A stretch of DNA of 64,000 nucleotides from Cepaea nemoralis (Eukaryota > Mollusca > Gastropoda > Stylommatophora > Helicidae). The position numbers and the translations under genes are program-made. The notes beneath the pieces are model-generated. The model was given only the letters and a program-made list of their open reading frames with translations. It did no database searches and had not been told where the DNA came from. Positions 41,450-54,600 of this stretch are shown here, one piece after another. The DNA is taken from positions 140,047-204,046 of the forward strand of contig JACEFZ010017868.1 of assembly GCA_014155875.1 (NCBI GenBank). The letters are read 5' to 3'. Position 1 is the stretch's first letter. Every line of letters begins with the position of its first letter.

Positions 41450-42115
41450 GAAAGAAATTTCACTCGGACTTAATTGCGTAGTGCCAGTTTTTATTTTCCG
41501 CCCTTAGGCCGGCACAGACGACTTCGGCGGGCATTTTTTTTTCTAATGAGGTTAGCCTTCCTCGGGTTTCGAGGCACGTTAGATTCTTACTGTTGTGGTG
41601 TCGCCTACATCTCAGCTGGTAAAGGTAGAACGGTCAAAGACAACGCGGTCAACCCGTAAGGGAAGGCAGGGACAGACCATGGGCATTCCCCACTATCCAA
41701 GCAGGCTTCCATAGTTGCAGAGCCGGCACATATTGCTCTGAGACTGGGCTCACCCGAGGAATCGCCATATTCTGCTCATGGCTGCTTTAAATCCTCACTT
41801 CCGTATATTGGGCATTTCGTTAGCCACTCGCCTCTCCCCGCACAAACAAGAAACGGTCAGTCTGCGGACGACATCCACTAGGTAAGCTTTCGCTTCGGAC
41901 TTCGGACCACACTATGGATTCGCTAGCCAAGCGTTCCATTTCGTGTTATTGAAATGTTCTTCCCCCTTTGAATACACTCTTTGTGAGTATAGGTACAGAC
42001 ATTTTCGTAACCATTTCGTGCTACTGGGGCACTTTTATGCCTTTAGTACTCGCTCACGAGGTAGGCTACATGTGCAGCCGGCTCAGCACCTTACCTCCGT
42101 GCATCAGTGAGCGAA
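41450..42115 (+). repeat. Dispersed repeat, family III, adjacent long copy
   Basis: Same order again: GTTAGCCTTCCTCGGGTTTC, AACCCGTAAGGGAAGGCAGG, CCATGGGCATTCCCCAC and TCACTTCCGTATATTGGGC. It lies head-to-tail with the preceding copy. Confidence 0.7.
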
Positions 42116-42719
42116 AAAAACAAAAAAAGCAAACCGCCAGGTCCTCTTATCCGGGGATCCCTCATATCCCCCAGCTGAGAGCCTTCGAAACAAGTATCTG
42201 AACTAAGCATGTAGCGTGCTCAGGATCTCACCTCCATTTTTCGGTAGGTGTGTATCGGCCCGGCTCTCACGTCCGAGGATTAATGGCTTAGAGGCGTTTA
42301 GCCTTATCCCTCAGCCAAGAGCCTTATTACTTGTGACCGAACCAAGAATTTCTGTCTTCTTGCTCCTGATTTAAACTTTTGACTGCTATCCTGTCTACCT
42401 GCAGAGCAGCAGGTTGTGTCTCCCTTGGTCTGGTCCCTAACCCAAGCCCTGTCCGACACATAGTTGTGCTTTCGTCGGCATAGCTCTTCGGGGTCATTTG
42501 GGACACGCAAGCCCTCCCACCGCGACCAGGTGGAGACACATCGAGAGGGGATGTCAACATTTTAGTCCAACTGTCCGGTGTATGGGTTGAACCCCTTACC
42601 GCGGCATCAGTACACACGATGTTTAAGAACTCGTGCTCCAATCCATTCGGCTTTACTGACCTCCTTTTAGGCTGGAATGATCTGGGAGTCCAGGTGACTG
42701 ATAAAAGTCTCTGCATCGG

Positions 42720-42785
42720 TGAAGATTTGAATACATGACCACCAGGCAAACACGCTAGTCATTGCGCTACCACAACTCCTGGCAC
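42720..42785 (-). repeat. SINE family II head
   Basis: Minus-strand box A and B type segments, seen on the plus strand as GATTTGAATACATGACCACC and GTCATTGCGCTACCAC. Confidence 0.55.
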
Positions 42786-42949
42786 CAATGGTAATTTGTA
42801 TGCTGTCTCTTGTTGTGAAGCCTCAGCTTTTGGTCATGTCATTGCAAGTATGATGATGTGCATTTCTTACAATTTAGACACCACTGATGTGTGGAACTGA
42901 TGGAAACCTGTTCATTGATGTGAAATATGTATCATTTGTGGCTTGCCTT

Positions 42950-43310
42950 CTTTAATAATGATAGAAGGAATAAAATGTTGTTACAGAATAACCCATGTGG
43001 AAGTTATGAAGAGAACTAGACATATTCCAAGAGGTGATGAAAAGATACCAGCGATGGATAGGACAAACATTGAGAAAAGCTGAGAATAGTATAACTAGAA
43101 AGTATTGTTTTGTTTTTAATCCACAGAACAAAAGAAATAGAGGCAGTCCTAAATACATATAGAGAAGAGCTGTAGAAACAGAAGTGAATGATATGGGGAG
43201 GGCATAGACGAAGTTGCATGGGATAACTAAGGATAGGAGGGTTTGGTCGAGGGTCTATGCAACAATGGGGAGATACAGGGTGAAAGAAGAAGAAGAGGCT
43301 TGACCAGTGG
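42950..43310 (+). mobile_element. 3' end of a LINE (family E)
   Basis: CGATGGATAGGACAAACATT then GAGAAAAGCTGAGAA matches the RWRWIGHTLRK tail seen in copies at 50580-50930 and 60655-60960. It ends in a GAAGAAGAAG tail and is heavily decayed. Confidence 0.65.
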
Positions 43311-43529
43311 CAGTTGGTTGGTGAATCCTCTGGGAGAAGTCCGAAGCATTGACGTTCATGTCATGTGTGTCTTGAAAAAGGCTTTCATCTACAGGTGTAG
43401 AGATTTTGCCCGACTTTTATCTATCGGAGTGAGACAGGTGTAGACATTTTGTCCCGACTTTCATCTATTGGAGTGAGATAGGTGTAGAGATTGTGTTCCG
43501 ACCCTGTATCAAAGTACCGTATCCCCGGA

Positions 43530-44800
43530 GACCGCGTCGCAGAACTCTCCTTCCCCTCTACAAGCTCAGACTCTTACGTGATGTACAACTCTGGTACTGG
43601 AACCTCACATCTTCCCCTCTACAAGCTCAGACTCTTACGTGATGTACAACTCTGGCACTGGAACCTGACATCTTCCCCTCTACAAGCTCAGACTCTTACG
43701 TGATGTACAACTCTGGTACTGAAACCTCACATCTTCCCCTCTACAAGCTCAGACTCTTACGTGATGTACAAGTCTGGTACTGGAACCTCACATCTTCCCC
43801 TCTACACGCTCAGACTCTTACGTGATGTACAACTCTGGTACTGGAACCTCACATCTTCCCCTCTACAAGCTCAGACTCTTATGTGATGTACAACTCTTGG
43901 CACTGGAACCTGTCCCCTCCCTTGATGGTTCCGTCGCCCTGCTACTGAGTGAGTGTGTGGTGCGACACTGTGAGCTGTGAGTTTCGTGTGAAGTGCTTTT
44001 GAATCTGCCCAAGTATTTTTTTTTTGAACGGACTGCATGTTCGGAGCGATGGCATGTAGCTATGTCCCAGAGTTGACCGGTTTTTGCCTTATGCAGAAAT
44101 GCGTGGCTGCTGGCCTTCTGGTTGACTGCCACTGCCGTTTGTGATGAACTGAATTTTCGTGGACTGTGTGGGTGAACATCTAGGAAACATCCAGATAGGA
44201 AAATGACTGCCGATTCCATCAGAGATGAATTGGGTGTTTCATGGGGGACTGGTGTGTTGACATTCTGGCGGCAGCATTATGCACAGTATATCTGTGCGGG
44301 CTGTTGTTTGTCGAGACTCCTGTCTTTTCCACTTTTCACTTTGGGCAGTGGGGAGCATTTTGTGTGATATTCACTGGCACAGGAACATAATGAGGACGAC
44401 CCGTTGCTGTGAAGTTGGAACTGCGACTAACTAACTAACTAACAACTTCCCCTCTACAAGCTCAGATTCTTACGTGATGTAGAACTCTGGTACTGGAACC
44501 TCACATCTTCCCCTCTACAAGCTCAGACTCTTACAAGAGTACAACTCTGGTACTGGAACCTGACATCTTCCCCTCTACAAGCTCAGACTCTTACAAGAGT
44601 ACAACTCTGGTACTGGAACCTCACATCTGCATGGAGGCATGTTGGATGTAACCAGGTCATGGTTTGGCACAGCACATACAGACTGGCTGAGATTAAACTT
44701 GGGTTGTTCATGTTTCCTCCACAGGTTTTAGATACAGTATTTCATTGTCAATAAAATCCAAACTAATGCCTAGAGGGATTGCAGTCGGCAAATCATAGCG
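43530..44800. repeat. Dispersed repeat G with an expanded 61-bp minisatellite
   Basis: Units start TCTTCCCCTCTACAAGCTCA and run through ACGTGATGTACAACTCTGGT. About six units lie at 43549-43910 and three at 44448-44630, separated by roughly 530 bp of other sequence. The right flank (44640-44780) matches 40300-40430. Confidence 0.9.
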
Positions 44801-44971
44801 CTCTCCTATTTTGACCACTTGTTTATATTTCTCTTTCATATTATGTGAAAATATTACCTAGATACTTGAATACCAGAACTAGAACCTGATTTGCTTTAAT
44901 TTTGTATATGAGTACATCATCTATGAGTGTCAGTCAATATCTGTGTATTATTTTTTAATATTATCGCATGG

Positions 44972-45205
44972 GCCGGTCTCCCTGGCCGAGTGGTTAGCAG
45001 CTTTCTCCATAACCCCGAATGCTCTCGTGGCTGACATGAGCGCACGAGAACTGGAAGCGGTTTGAGTCACACCAGTGACTTTTGAGAGTATGGAGCCGGT
45101 AGCTCAGAAAGCAATAGCAAACTACTGAGCATAATCTTGCCAAGAAATCAACAATCAGCTGAAAGATGCTGATGTTGACAGTGATGTCCTGTAAAGGATA
45201 TGCAA
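44972..45205 (+). repeat. SINE family I, complete copy
   Basis: Head CCTGGCCGAGTGGTTAGCAG resembles box A of tRNA-Leu/Ser, and GAAGCGGTTTGAGTCACACC sits at the B-box position. The centre is CGGTAGCTCAGAAAGCAATA, and the tail ends TCCTGTAAAGGATATGCAAA. This copy supplies the empty site for the insertion at 2366-3053. Confidence 0.82.
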
Positions 45206-45244
45206 AACATTTTGTTATCTTATGGACTCCTGGGATTGGTTTTT

Positions 45245-45425
45245 CTGTTTACTTGGTAGCCTAGTGACTAGCATGCTTGTCTATTTGCTCGGTGGTCATG
45301 GGTTCAAATCCACATGGAGGTGAATGTTGGATACCTGAAAATGTTGTGGTATTGATTACATCATCCGTCGAGTGTCTCATGGCCTTTAGCAATATCGCAC
45401 TAGCACCATATGCACACTACAACTC
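45245..45425 (+). repeat. SINE family II, well-preserved head
   Basis: Box A type TAGCCTAGTGACTAGCATGC and a clear B box GGGTTCAAATCC, then the family body ending ACTAGCACCATATGC. Confidence 0.82.
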
Positions 45426-45639
45426 AAAAATGTAAAAGTGTCCATTACTTTATTTAAAACAAGGAAACCAACCAATCATGCCTCATCTTTAAATGTTCAT
45501 TAACCGTCTTCTTTCTTTTTTTCCTTTTTTTTAAGCGACTAAGTTTTTTGTGGTTATTAACAAAATTATTTAGCAAAATGACGGAGCTAAATATCTTGTA
45601 AGTAGCAGCGACTGACGGAGATGATAGGAAACTTTAATG

Positions 45640-46690
45640 ATATTGAGAAAAATAAGACTGAACAAGAAAGAAGACAAACAACTATCAACTACTTAGAAGA
45701 ATATTATCCAAGCAGCACCTGGACCTATGTATATACAGACGGATCAGTGAAAAACACTCAACAGAAAATGGAGGTGGAGGAATTCTACTGAATCTAAAAA
45801 TATGGAGCAAAGAAGGCACAGTCAGTGGCAATTGAAAAATTGTCAAGTAACTTCAGAGCAGAGGCAGAGTTCTTGAAAACTGCAGCAGAAAGGCTGCTGA
45901 TAGAAAATGAGAAGCATATATCTCTATACAGATGTGATGTCTGTTATTTCAATACTGATCTACAATTAGTAGACGCAGTTGTTGTACACAGTGAGCAGCT
46001 GGGGTTTGAATTAAATTGTAAGAAGACACAGGTTATGTCACTAGGAAGAACGAAGTACCACAATGTAATATACAAGTAAATGGGAATATTCTTCAACAAG
46101 TGAATCAGTACAATTATCTCAGAACAGTCATAACATCTGATGGGAGATGCCTTGAAGAGATTAGAACAAAAATCGCCATGGCGAAAGTAGCCTTTAGCAA
46201 GATGAAAAACATTCTGACCAATAAAAAGATGTCAACCGAAACGAGAAAAAGAGTGTTGAGGGGATACATAGAGCCTGTTCTTTTGTATGGATGTGAAACT
46301 TGGACAATGTGCTGTCAAGCTGAAAAACATCTGATGGCTGCAGAAATGTGGTTTCTGAGGAAAATGTAAATAATACCATGAACAGACAGAAAAACCAATG
46401 ACCAAGTACTGCAGGAGACAAATGAAAATCGTAAATTGATTAGAGAAATTAGACGTAGACAGTCAACATTTTTTGGACATGTTATGAGAAGAAATGGATT
46501 GGAGAACTTAGTGACAACTGGCAAGATCGAAGGAACAGACCAAGAGGAAGACCGAGAGGAAAATACCTGGATGGCTTGGCCACATGGCATGGATGAGACA
46601 GGAACACTGACTTGATCCACGACACTGGTAATCGAGTGAAATAGTGAGTCATGACCGCCCACGCTTTCCGTCATGGCATATGATTGACTG
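45640..46690 (+). mobile_element. Recombinant LINE: family B RNase H joined to family A RT
   Basis: Bases 45640-45950 encode a family B-like RNase H start (EEYYPSS, YTDGS, KLSSNFRAEAEFLKTAAERL). At about 45955 the sequence changes to family A RT (LVDAVVVHSEQLGFELNCKK, NYLRTVITSDGRCLEEIRTK, LYGCETWTMCCQAEKHLM) and ends with a GATTGACTGATTGATTGA tail. Both parts are broken by stops. Confidence 0.85.
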
Positions 46691-46809
46691 ATTGATTGAA
46701 ACGCAGGGTTGTATATCTTGTCTATCACTACTGACACATCTGTATTGGGGGAACACTCTGATTCATACCCATGTGTTATCGGAGCTCATAAAGGAAGCAA
46801 AGCACAGAA

Positions 46810-47560
46810 AGACTGTAACCTAGCATGCAACACTGTAATCTAGCATGCAACACTGTAACCCAGCATGCAACACTAACCCAGCATGCAACACTGTAACCCA
46901 GCAGGCAACACTGTAACCCAGCAGGCAACACTGTAACCCAGCATGCAACACTGTAACCCAGCATGCAACACTGTAACCCAGCATGCAACACTGTAACCCA
47001 GCATGCAACACTGTAACCCAGCATGCAACACTGTAACCCAGCATGCAACACTAACCCAGCATGCAACACTGTAACCCAGCATGCAACACTGTAACCCAGC
47101 ATGCAACACTAACCCAGCATGCAACACTGTAACCCAGCATGCAACACTGTAACCCAGCATGCAACACTGTAACCCAGCATGCAACACTAACCCAGCATGC
47201 AACACTGTAACCTAGCATGCAACACTAACCCAGCATGCAACACTGTAACCTAGCATGCAACACTGTAACCCAGCATGCAACACAGTAACCCAGCATGCAA
47301 CACTGTAACCCAGCATGCAACACTGTAACCCAGCATGCAACACTGTAACCCAGCATGCAACACTGTAACCCAGCATGCAACACTAACCCAGCATACAACA
47401 CTGTAACCTAGCATGCAACACTGTAACCCAGCATGCAACACTGTAACCCAGCATGCAACACTAACCCAGCATGCAACACTGTAACCCAGCATGCAACACT
47501 AACCCAGCATGCAACACTGTAACCCAGCATGCAACACTAACCCAGCATGCATGTTGTAAG
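46810..47560. repeat. 20/18-bp minisatellite
   Basis: Unit CAGCATGCAACACTGTAACC alternates with an 18-bp form lacking GT (CAGCATGCAACACTAACC). Each unit carries the palindrome GCATGC. Open frames across it are compositional. Confidence 0.95.
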
Positions 47561-48105
47561 AGGTGACTAAGAGTTGGGTTGAGACTGGCTATATCATCCA
47601 GTAGAAAACTGTAGCTGCAGCATCCAGCCAATCATGAACCAGTATACAAGTGGACTGGCCTGAGTTGTTTGAGTGTCTGCGCCCCATTGGGAGATGCAAG
47701 GTGGATGATGGTGATGATGACCCTGATACAGAAGTGGGACAAACAGTCATGTGCAGGATGCGATTATTCCTTGGGTGAGTTCAGGAATAGAGAATCATGT
47801 ATCAGCTCAACAGCTGTGGAAATCTTGGTTGGTGGGGAATGTTTTGCCACTGCACATCTCAGTAACACATATTTAATATGCTGTACAACCATTCACAAAT
47901 ACAACAAAACTGGTATTAATGATTCATATATTCAATTCAATATTTAATTTGGTAGAGCTGTAAACAGCAACATGTTAAATACATAGCATTCTTCAAATTC
48001 CAACATTCTCTGACATAAATGATTTATGCAGTTTTAACAAAGACAATATTTCACTTTACCGGAAATTAGCAGTAAACATATCAAATATGAGTGATGTGTT
48101 CCTTT
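47561..48105. other. Intergenic sequence, nothing recognised
   Basis: Downstream of the NVL D2 gene in its transcription direction. No conserved coding motif is seen. Confidence 0.35.
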
Positions 48106-48109
48106 ACTA

Positions 48110-48350
48110 AACCACAGCCGGTGCTGTGGTGATGGGATTACTGATGCAATTCGTATTCCCACATGCCACGTTTGAAACACAGCTGCAAGCAATTTGGAAG
48201 CAGACTGCCTTGCACTGGTTTTCATACAATGATTTAAGTGCCGGTCATTCAGAAATCAATGATAAACTACTGAACATAAACTTGCCAAGAAATCACAAAC
48301 AGCCAAAGAATGCTGGGGTTGACTGCGACATCCTGTAAAGGATATACATC
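48110..48350 (+). repeat. SINE family I
   Basis: CACGTTTGAAACACAGC at the B-box position, centre CGGTCATTCAGAAATCAATG and tail ACATCCTGTAAAGGATATAC. Confidence 0.7.
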
Positions 48351-48501
48351 TAACATTTCTACAAAATCACAGTAATGAAACAAAATGATCCATTTGAATT
48401 GTGTGAATGACAAACATCTGCTCATAATTGAAGCGGGAAACAGTCCATGAACAATGAACACTTCTGATCAAATACATACAACTTAAATAACCATGAAAAT
48501 G

Positions 48502-48507
48502 TTTATT
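48502..48507 (-). terminator. Poly(A) signal of the NVL D2 gene
   Basis: AATAAA on the minus strand, 64 bp past the stop codon at 48571-48573. It supports 48571-48690 as the true last exon. Confidence 0.7.
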
Positions 48508-48570
48508 GATGATTATAAAACATTCAATTTTCATCATTCAGGGCAAGTCAACAACTATTGTTAGATGGCA

Positions 48571-48690
48571 TCAACCAAGATCCATTGTGGGCCCTACATT
48601 TGACTTAGAATCTGCATTAATCCCAGCCGTGTCATTTTTAGTTGTTATGTTATCCAAACGTCTTTTTAATGCCTCATAGTTTTTCCTGGC
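48571..48690 (-). CDS. NVL: NVL D2-gene last exon
   Basis: The acceptor TTTTTTCATTAG is followed by 40 codons including the stop: [14 protein letters not shown], then an acidic/polar tail ending GPTMDLG. It follows the phase-0 end of the 51442-51598 exon and aligns with KKDQIMYERLQESLSR at the human NVL C-terminus, with about 18 extra residues. Confidence 0.85.
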   Translation of the reverse strand, partial: ARKNYEALKRRLDNITTKNDTAGINADSKSNVGPTMDLG

Positions 48691-51600
48691 CTAATGAAAA
48701 AATAAAAGAAATCTATGCTTAACAAATGTAAGTTCAATGTATGTGTGTATATATATATATATATAGATAGCCAACAGCCACAAACACCAGTCACAAACCT
48801 GTCCTGTGACAACACCACTCACAAACAACACAAGTCCTGTGACAAACTGAGTCAAATTTCTGTAACCATCATCATCATCATCTTCAACTTTAGCCATCAA
48901 GTGTCGTGTGTGTGTGGGGGGGGGGGGGGGGGGGGGGGGGGAGAGAGAGAGAGGAGCGTCAATCCATTTTCTTCTTGGGTGTCCTCTTGGTCTCGTCGCA
49001 GACGATTTTCTATGTAGGGCCTGTAATGGTAGTTGATGGTGTTGCATTCTAACGACATGGCCAAACCACTTGATCTTCTGTCTTTCAATAAATGTGGCAC
49101 AAGGTGTTGATCCCACTGTCTGTCTGATAACAGTATTTCTTACTCGGTCTCGGATTGTTCAGTTGCAGCTCTCCTCAGGCATTTCATCTGACTGGTGTTG
49201 ATTTTACAAAAGTGTGATTTGGATAATGTCCAAGTTTGAGACTGATAGGGTTGGTGTGAATATGCTGTTTATTATCTGTCGTTTTGCGGATATGGGTATA
49301 TTTAGATGTTTCAGTAAGGGTGATAGTTAATATGTTAGTGCACTTGCATTTTGACACCTGATTTCGATTTCTCTGTCCAATCTGCCATCTTCTGTGATCA
49401 TACTTCCAAGATATTTGAATTCTTTAATTTGTTTCAGAGATGTGCTATTTATCTGTATACTTAGTGGACCAGGTCATCTGCGGCTGTGTTTATACTCATA
49501 TTGTATCTGCTGCAGGTTGAACTCAGATTATTAATATGATGTTGTAGTCTGCCCTTATCGCTATAAAACAGGCACTTATCATCTGCAAATAGAGGTTCAT
49601 TTATTTCCTGTGGATCAATTGTTTCATCTGAAGTAAAGAGTTCTAAATTTTCTGCATCTGTTCTGTCAAGGCTTGCTTCTTTGGATATTCTGTACATGTA
49701 AATATTAAATAGCACAGGAGAGAGCACACATCCCTGTCTCACTCCTGTATTGACCGTGAACATATCTGATATACCTTCTTGTGTTCTTACTGCACTTTGG
49801 CTCGAGTGGTACATGGCTATGATGTTTTCTAGCAATTGCCCTTGTATTCCGTAGTCTTCTAGGATAGTCCATAATTTGTCTACTCTATCGAAAGCCTTTT
49901 CCTGATCTACAAACACAATATTCTGCTGATCACTATATTGAATGTTTCTTTTTCCCACATATTTATCTAAGTGTGAATAGTGCATCAGTGCAACTTTTAC
50001 CTTTCCGAAAACCGAATTGTACTTTGTTTAACTATTGTTCAACTATGGGTCTAGCTCTTTGTTCCAATAGTTTTGAGTACATTTTCTCTATATGGCTCAG
50101 GAGTGATATGCCTCTATATGTTTCACACTCTCTCATATTGCCTTTCTTTTTCCACATTGGTACTATTATTGCCTGTTGCCAATCATCTGGGACTTTTCTT
50201 TCTTCCCATGTATAACGATAGTTATGTTAAATAAGACAAAATTCGCCAAAACACAGGTTCCAATGTTGGTTTCATCTTCTTCATACATTCTCAAATATCG
50301 ACGGATGTTATCAATAAACATCACAGTTATCGTAAATAATCCAGACTGCCATAGTTTTTCTGTGGCAAAGGGGTTACTGTCCCAATTTGTAATTTTGCAC
50401 TATTAGTATAATGGCTAGGAGACTGCACAGATAATGTCATGAGCATAGTCGGGCGAGGGTTCTCCGCCTGCATTCGTCACCTGCTAAGAGACGGAAAGAC
50501 TGGTCACCTATTTCTCTGTGCATTCAGGTCTACAAAATGTGATGGTCCTATCACATCACAAACTCACTGCAGGTTCCTGCTTCGGGACATAAAAAAATAT
50601 AGCACAAAGTACAAACATTCCGGTGAAGAGAAGATGCTTGCCCTGGATAGGTCACACACTGAGAGAAAATCTGAGCATAATATAACTCTTCAATGTCTGG
50701 AATCCACAGGGCAAACAAAATAGTGGGAGACCTAAAAATACATGGAGAAGAGAACTAAAGACAGAGGCGAATAACATGGGGCAATCATGGTCGGAGCTAC
50801 AAGAGATAGCAAGCGTCATAATGGCTAAAGACAGAGATGATTAACATGGGAAGATCATGGCCAGACCTGCAAGAGATGAGTTGGTTGAGGACCTATACGC
50901 CATTTGAGGATAAAAGGAAAAGAAGACAAATGTCTCTGGGATTCACAGTAGCACATGGCTAGCACGTTTGCCTGCCAGCCCAGTGATGGTGTGTTCTGAT
51001 CCCCATGAGAGCAGGGATTTATTTCACCGACCTTGTTGCCAGGTCAGTCCAGCCTTAAATGGGTACCAGTAAAATGTCCTGGAAAGTAAAGGCAGCTGAT
51101 GTGACACTGGTCCCAGCACCCATCGTGTGTCAATTAGTCTATGAGGGTAAATGTGGGGCTAGCACCATATGCCCAATAGGTCTCAAGATATGTGAACAAG
51201 GGTCGTTTAAATTGTACTCACTTCACCACATACTTAATACACCTCATAGTGTCAAATGGGATCATTTACTGAGAAAAGTCACTGATTCTCTTCACACCAA
51301 CAAAATACCAAACACAAGCCACATCACATTGTTTCTTTCAAACCACCTTCATACATTCCTTTGATAAAAGTCTTGAATGCTGTTGGGAAATAAATTTGTG
51401 ACATACTCAACAGAAAAATGAGGAACAGGGATAGTTTTTACCTTTGCACTCACAGATGCACGGACACTCTTAAAGGCGGTTTCAAAGTCAGACTTTTGTA
51501 CTACAAACTCAAATGCCTGGCCTACAACAGTTGACTCGATAATGTGCTCCAAGCAAGTTTCTCTAGCCACCTGTACTAGGTTCTCCAAGTCTGCTCCTCT

Positions 51601-54600
51601 GTGGAAGAAAATTAATCAATAAATTAAAATAGGAGATCCATAATATGCCAATAATAGATACAAGGACTAAGATTAGCTTATATGGAACTCATCATCTGTA
51701 ATGCTGTCTTCTTCTTGCATACATGCAATCTCTAGCACATTTTCTTTTTTATCTGGCGAAATCTCCTGTGTTGTGTATCCACCTTGAAGTGATAGAGGGG
51801 CGTGCATTTTCCAACGACCCTAAGAATGCTGATGGTAGCACAGCTGATACACAAACCTGCTACCTTGTAGGTAGACTGGGAACAGTCAAAGGCTAGAGAA
51901 AGCAAACCAAAATAAATGCTTCTCAAAGTCGGACGTACTGAGCCACAGGCTAGATGAAACAGAGCGACACAACTTGCTGATGATTTTTCTGAAGTATCTT
52001 AACTGTCTTACCTTGATCTTATTCAGTAATGTCTTATTTAATCCCAGTTTTTGTGTGTAATACTTTGTTTTCTTTTCCTGTCATGATATGCCTATTTGTC
52101 TAAATAACTACATACTGAAAGCTTCAATTTTGTTCTCATGTTTCTACACAACACAATAATGTAAAGTAAATATAACACCCGATCACTCTTACTTTTAACT
52201 CATAACTCAGTTGTGTAAAATGCCGCTACATGTTGTTGAACATTATTTTGGCCATTCCTGTTCTCTTTCTGTCTCATACTTGCCATCATCTTCTCCTAAT
52301 TAAACTAGGTGAGAAAAACTATTGACTTGTTCAAGTGTCTTCCTATTCACTGTAATTTTCAAAATTAGCTTAATACCTTGGTACTATCTTTGTTGATAAT
52401 CACAGCTTTTATTTTCTTTCTATTTATGCCTAATACATTTCCGTTACTTAATTTGTGTACTTGGTTTACTCATTCTTGGAGATCGTGTTCTGTTTCAGCC
52501 AACAAAAATATGTTGTCTGTGTATCTTATGTTGTTTACTGATTTTCCTCCAATGGTTCTCATATTATCTGTTTAACTCTTTCGTTACCGTGATCCCATCT
52601 GTGGGCACGTTGTATTTCCTGAGATGGCAGTCCGCCGTTTTAGTGCCACAAAATGATCAGTGGTTTATTTCACATATTTCTGCTCCGTTTCGCAATTTTA
52701 AGTTACAGTAAACTAAAAAGTAGTACAGCCGAAAGATCTCTACGCCATCTCGGAGCGGTCAATCGTTTTCTAATTTTGGATTCTTGTGAATTTTCAGTTT
52801 TAAGGTAGTGTTAATTTGTTTGTTTTGGTTTTTCACAATGGAACGCCCACCAGTTTGCGTCCACGTAGTATGACTTGAGATCAAGCTAGATTATTGTTTA
52901 TAATAATATGTGAATGTGAATATTTAGAAAGTAGTTTTAGTTGTGTCTAAAGTTTTAGCACGTGGTGATAAGAAAAACCAGTGAATGTTCGTCAACATTC
53001 AACAGCTGAGTGTTTGACAACGAAGCACGAATGGCTGAAGTTTACGTCTGTCATTATTGCTATGGGACTTGATCCAAGACCATGTATCAAAGACTACCGG
53101 TGTACAAGTGCACATTTATATACTCCTTGGTATGTGGCACTGCCACTACGTTTCCCAGTAATCAATTAGAAAATTATAATATATTTATCACACCATGTTT
53201 CATGTATGTCAACCTGAGGGTACCCAAAAAAAAAAGAAAAAAATTATCCTCTTGTTGACTCTGAAGAATATCCAGGAAGCATTTTACCCATTTGAAAATG
53301 TGTCCATTGATGATATGATTATTTGGTGGAAGGGCTAAACAAAGCTAAAAAAACCATGCATTGTTGTCTCTACCAAGTCTGTAGTTAGAATTGTTGAGAG
53401 CGGATTGCGAAAACCGCAAAGCAAGCTGAAGATGGTCTCCATGAAAATAAAACGGCGATGAATAGCTGCGACAGAATGGACCAAATGTACTAATAGACCA
53501 GACTTGTGCGCCAAAGTTTGCGTTGCAGCCTATCACAAATAGACTGCCACATATAGTAAATAAAAACAAACAGACATGACAATTAAATGTAAATCTGCCA
53601 AGTGTTTTCCTAATTTTTGTCTGAAAAAAAAATACATGATTCAGAATCTGCGGCGAAACTTCTTTTCGGATGGTTGATTGGAAGCAATGGTGTTTATAGT
53701 TTAGAATAGTGTTGTTTGTTCAGTAAATTCAATTGGATTAGCAGTGATCAGGATATTGGATAACAACGCCCCCTCGGTAAGTACGTTTACATTATTTTTA
53801 CCTCTTTTTAACAAATTATTTTAGAAGTTATATTATTATTTGTATTTTATTTACAACATACAGCAAAAATTCTCCTACCAACATATTCCTTGTGCTATCT
53901 CCTTTATTTTGATATATAATACAACATTTCTGCTACAATTTTAACCATTTTCATAACATTATTGCGACATACACCAATTTCCAGATTTCGGCCATTAGTT
54001 TTTTTCATTTGTGTGAAAAGACATGGTTCAGAATATGCACCAAAACTTCCTTTTGGGTGATTTAAATGAGCAATACTGTTTATATTCTTGAAGACAAGTG
54101 GTGTTTGTTTGATTATTCAGTAAATTAAACATGATTAGCAGTATAGGAGTGTAGAAAACACATTCTAAGTGCAATGTTTACATTATTTTTACCTACTTTT
54201 GTCCAATTATTTTACAAATTATATTATTATTTTTATTTTATTTACAACCTAAAGCAAACATTCTCCTACCAACATATTCCTTGTGCAATCCCCTTTATTT
54301 TGATATATAATACAACATTTCTGCTACAATTGTAACCATTTTCATAACTTTACTGTGACAGACCCCACCTTCAAGATTTCAGCCATTATTTTTTGTCATT
54401 ATTTGTGAAAAATACATGGTTCAGAATATGCACCAAAACTTCTTTTTGGGTTACTTTAATGCGCAATACTGTTTATATTCTTGAAGACAAGTGGTGTTTG
54501 TTTGATTATTCAGTAAATTAAACATGATTAGCAGTATAGGAGTGTAGAAAACACCTTATATGTGCAGTTTTTTAAATAATTTTTACCTCTTTAATTTCAT

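Noticed and set aside
42327..42749. 140-codon ORF on the minus strand
   Set aside because: No motif, and it ends within a SINE head. The GC-richer composition of the surrounding repeat explains the open frame.
44972..45060. tRNA-Leu or tRNA-Ser gene
   Set aside because: Box A and B like segments are present, but no cloverleaf can be formed and the same sequence recurs as a SINE with a non-tRNA body.
46776..47492. Cysteine-rich repetitive ORFs on the minus strand
   Set aside because: They are translations of the 20/18-bp minisatellite in several frames at once.
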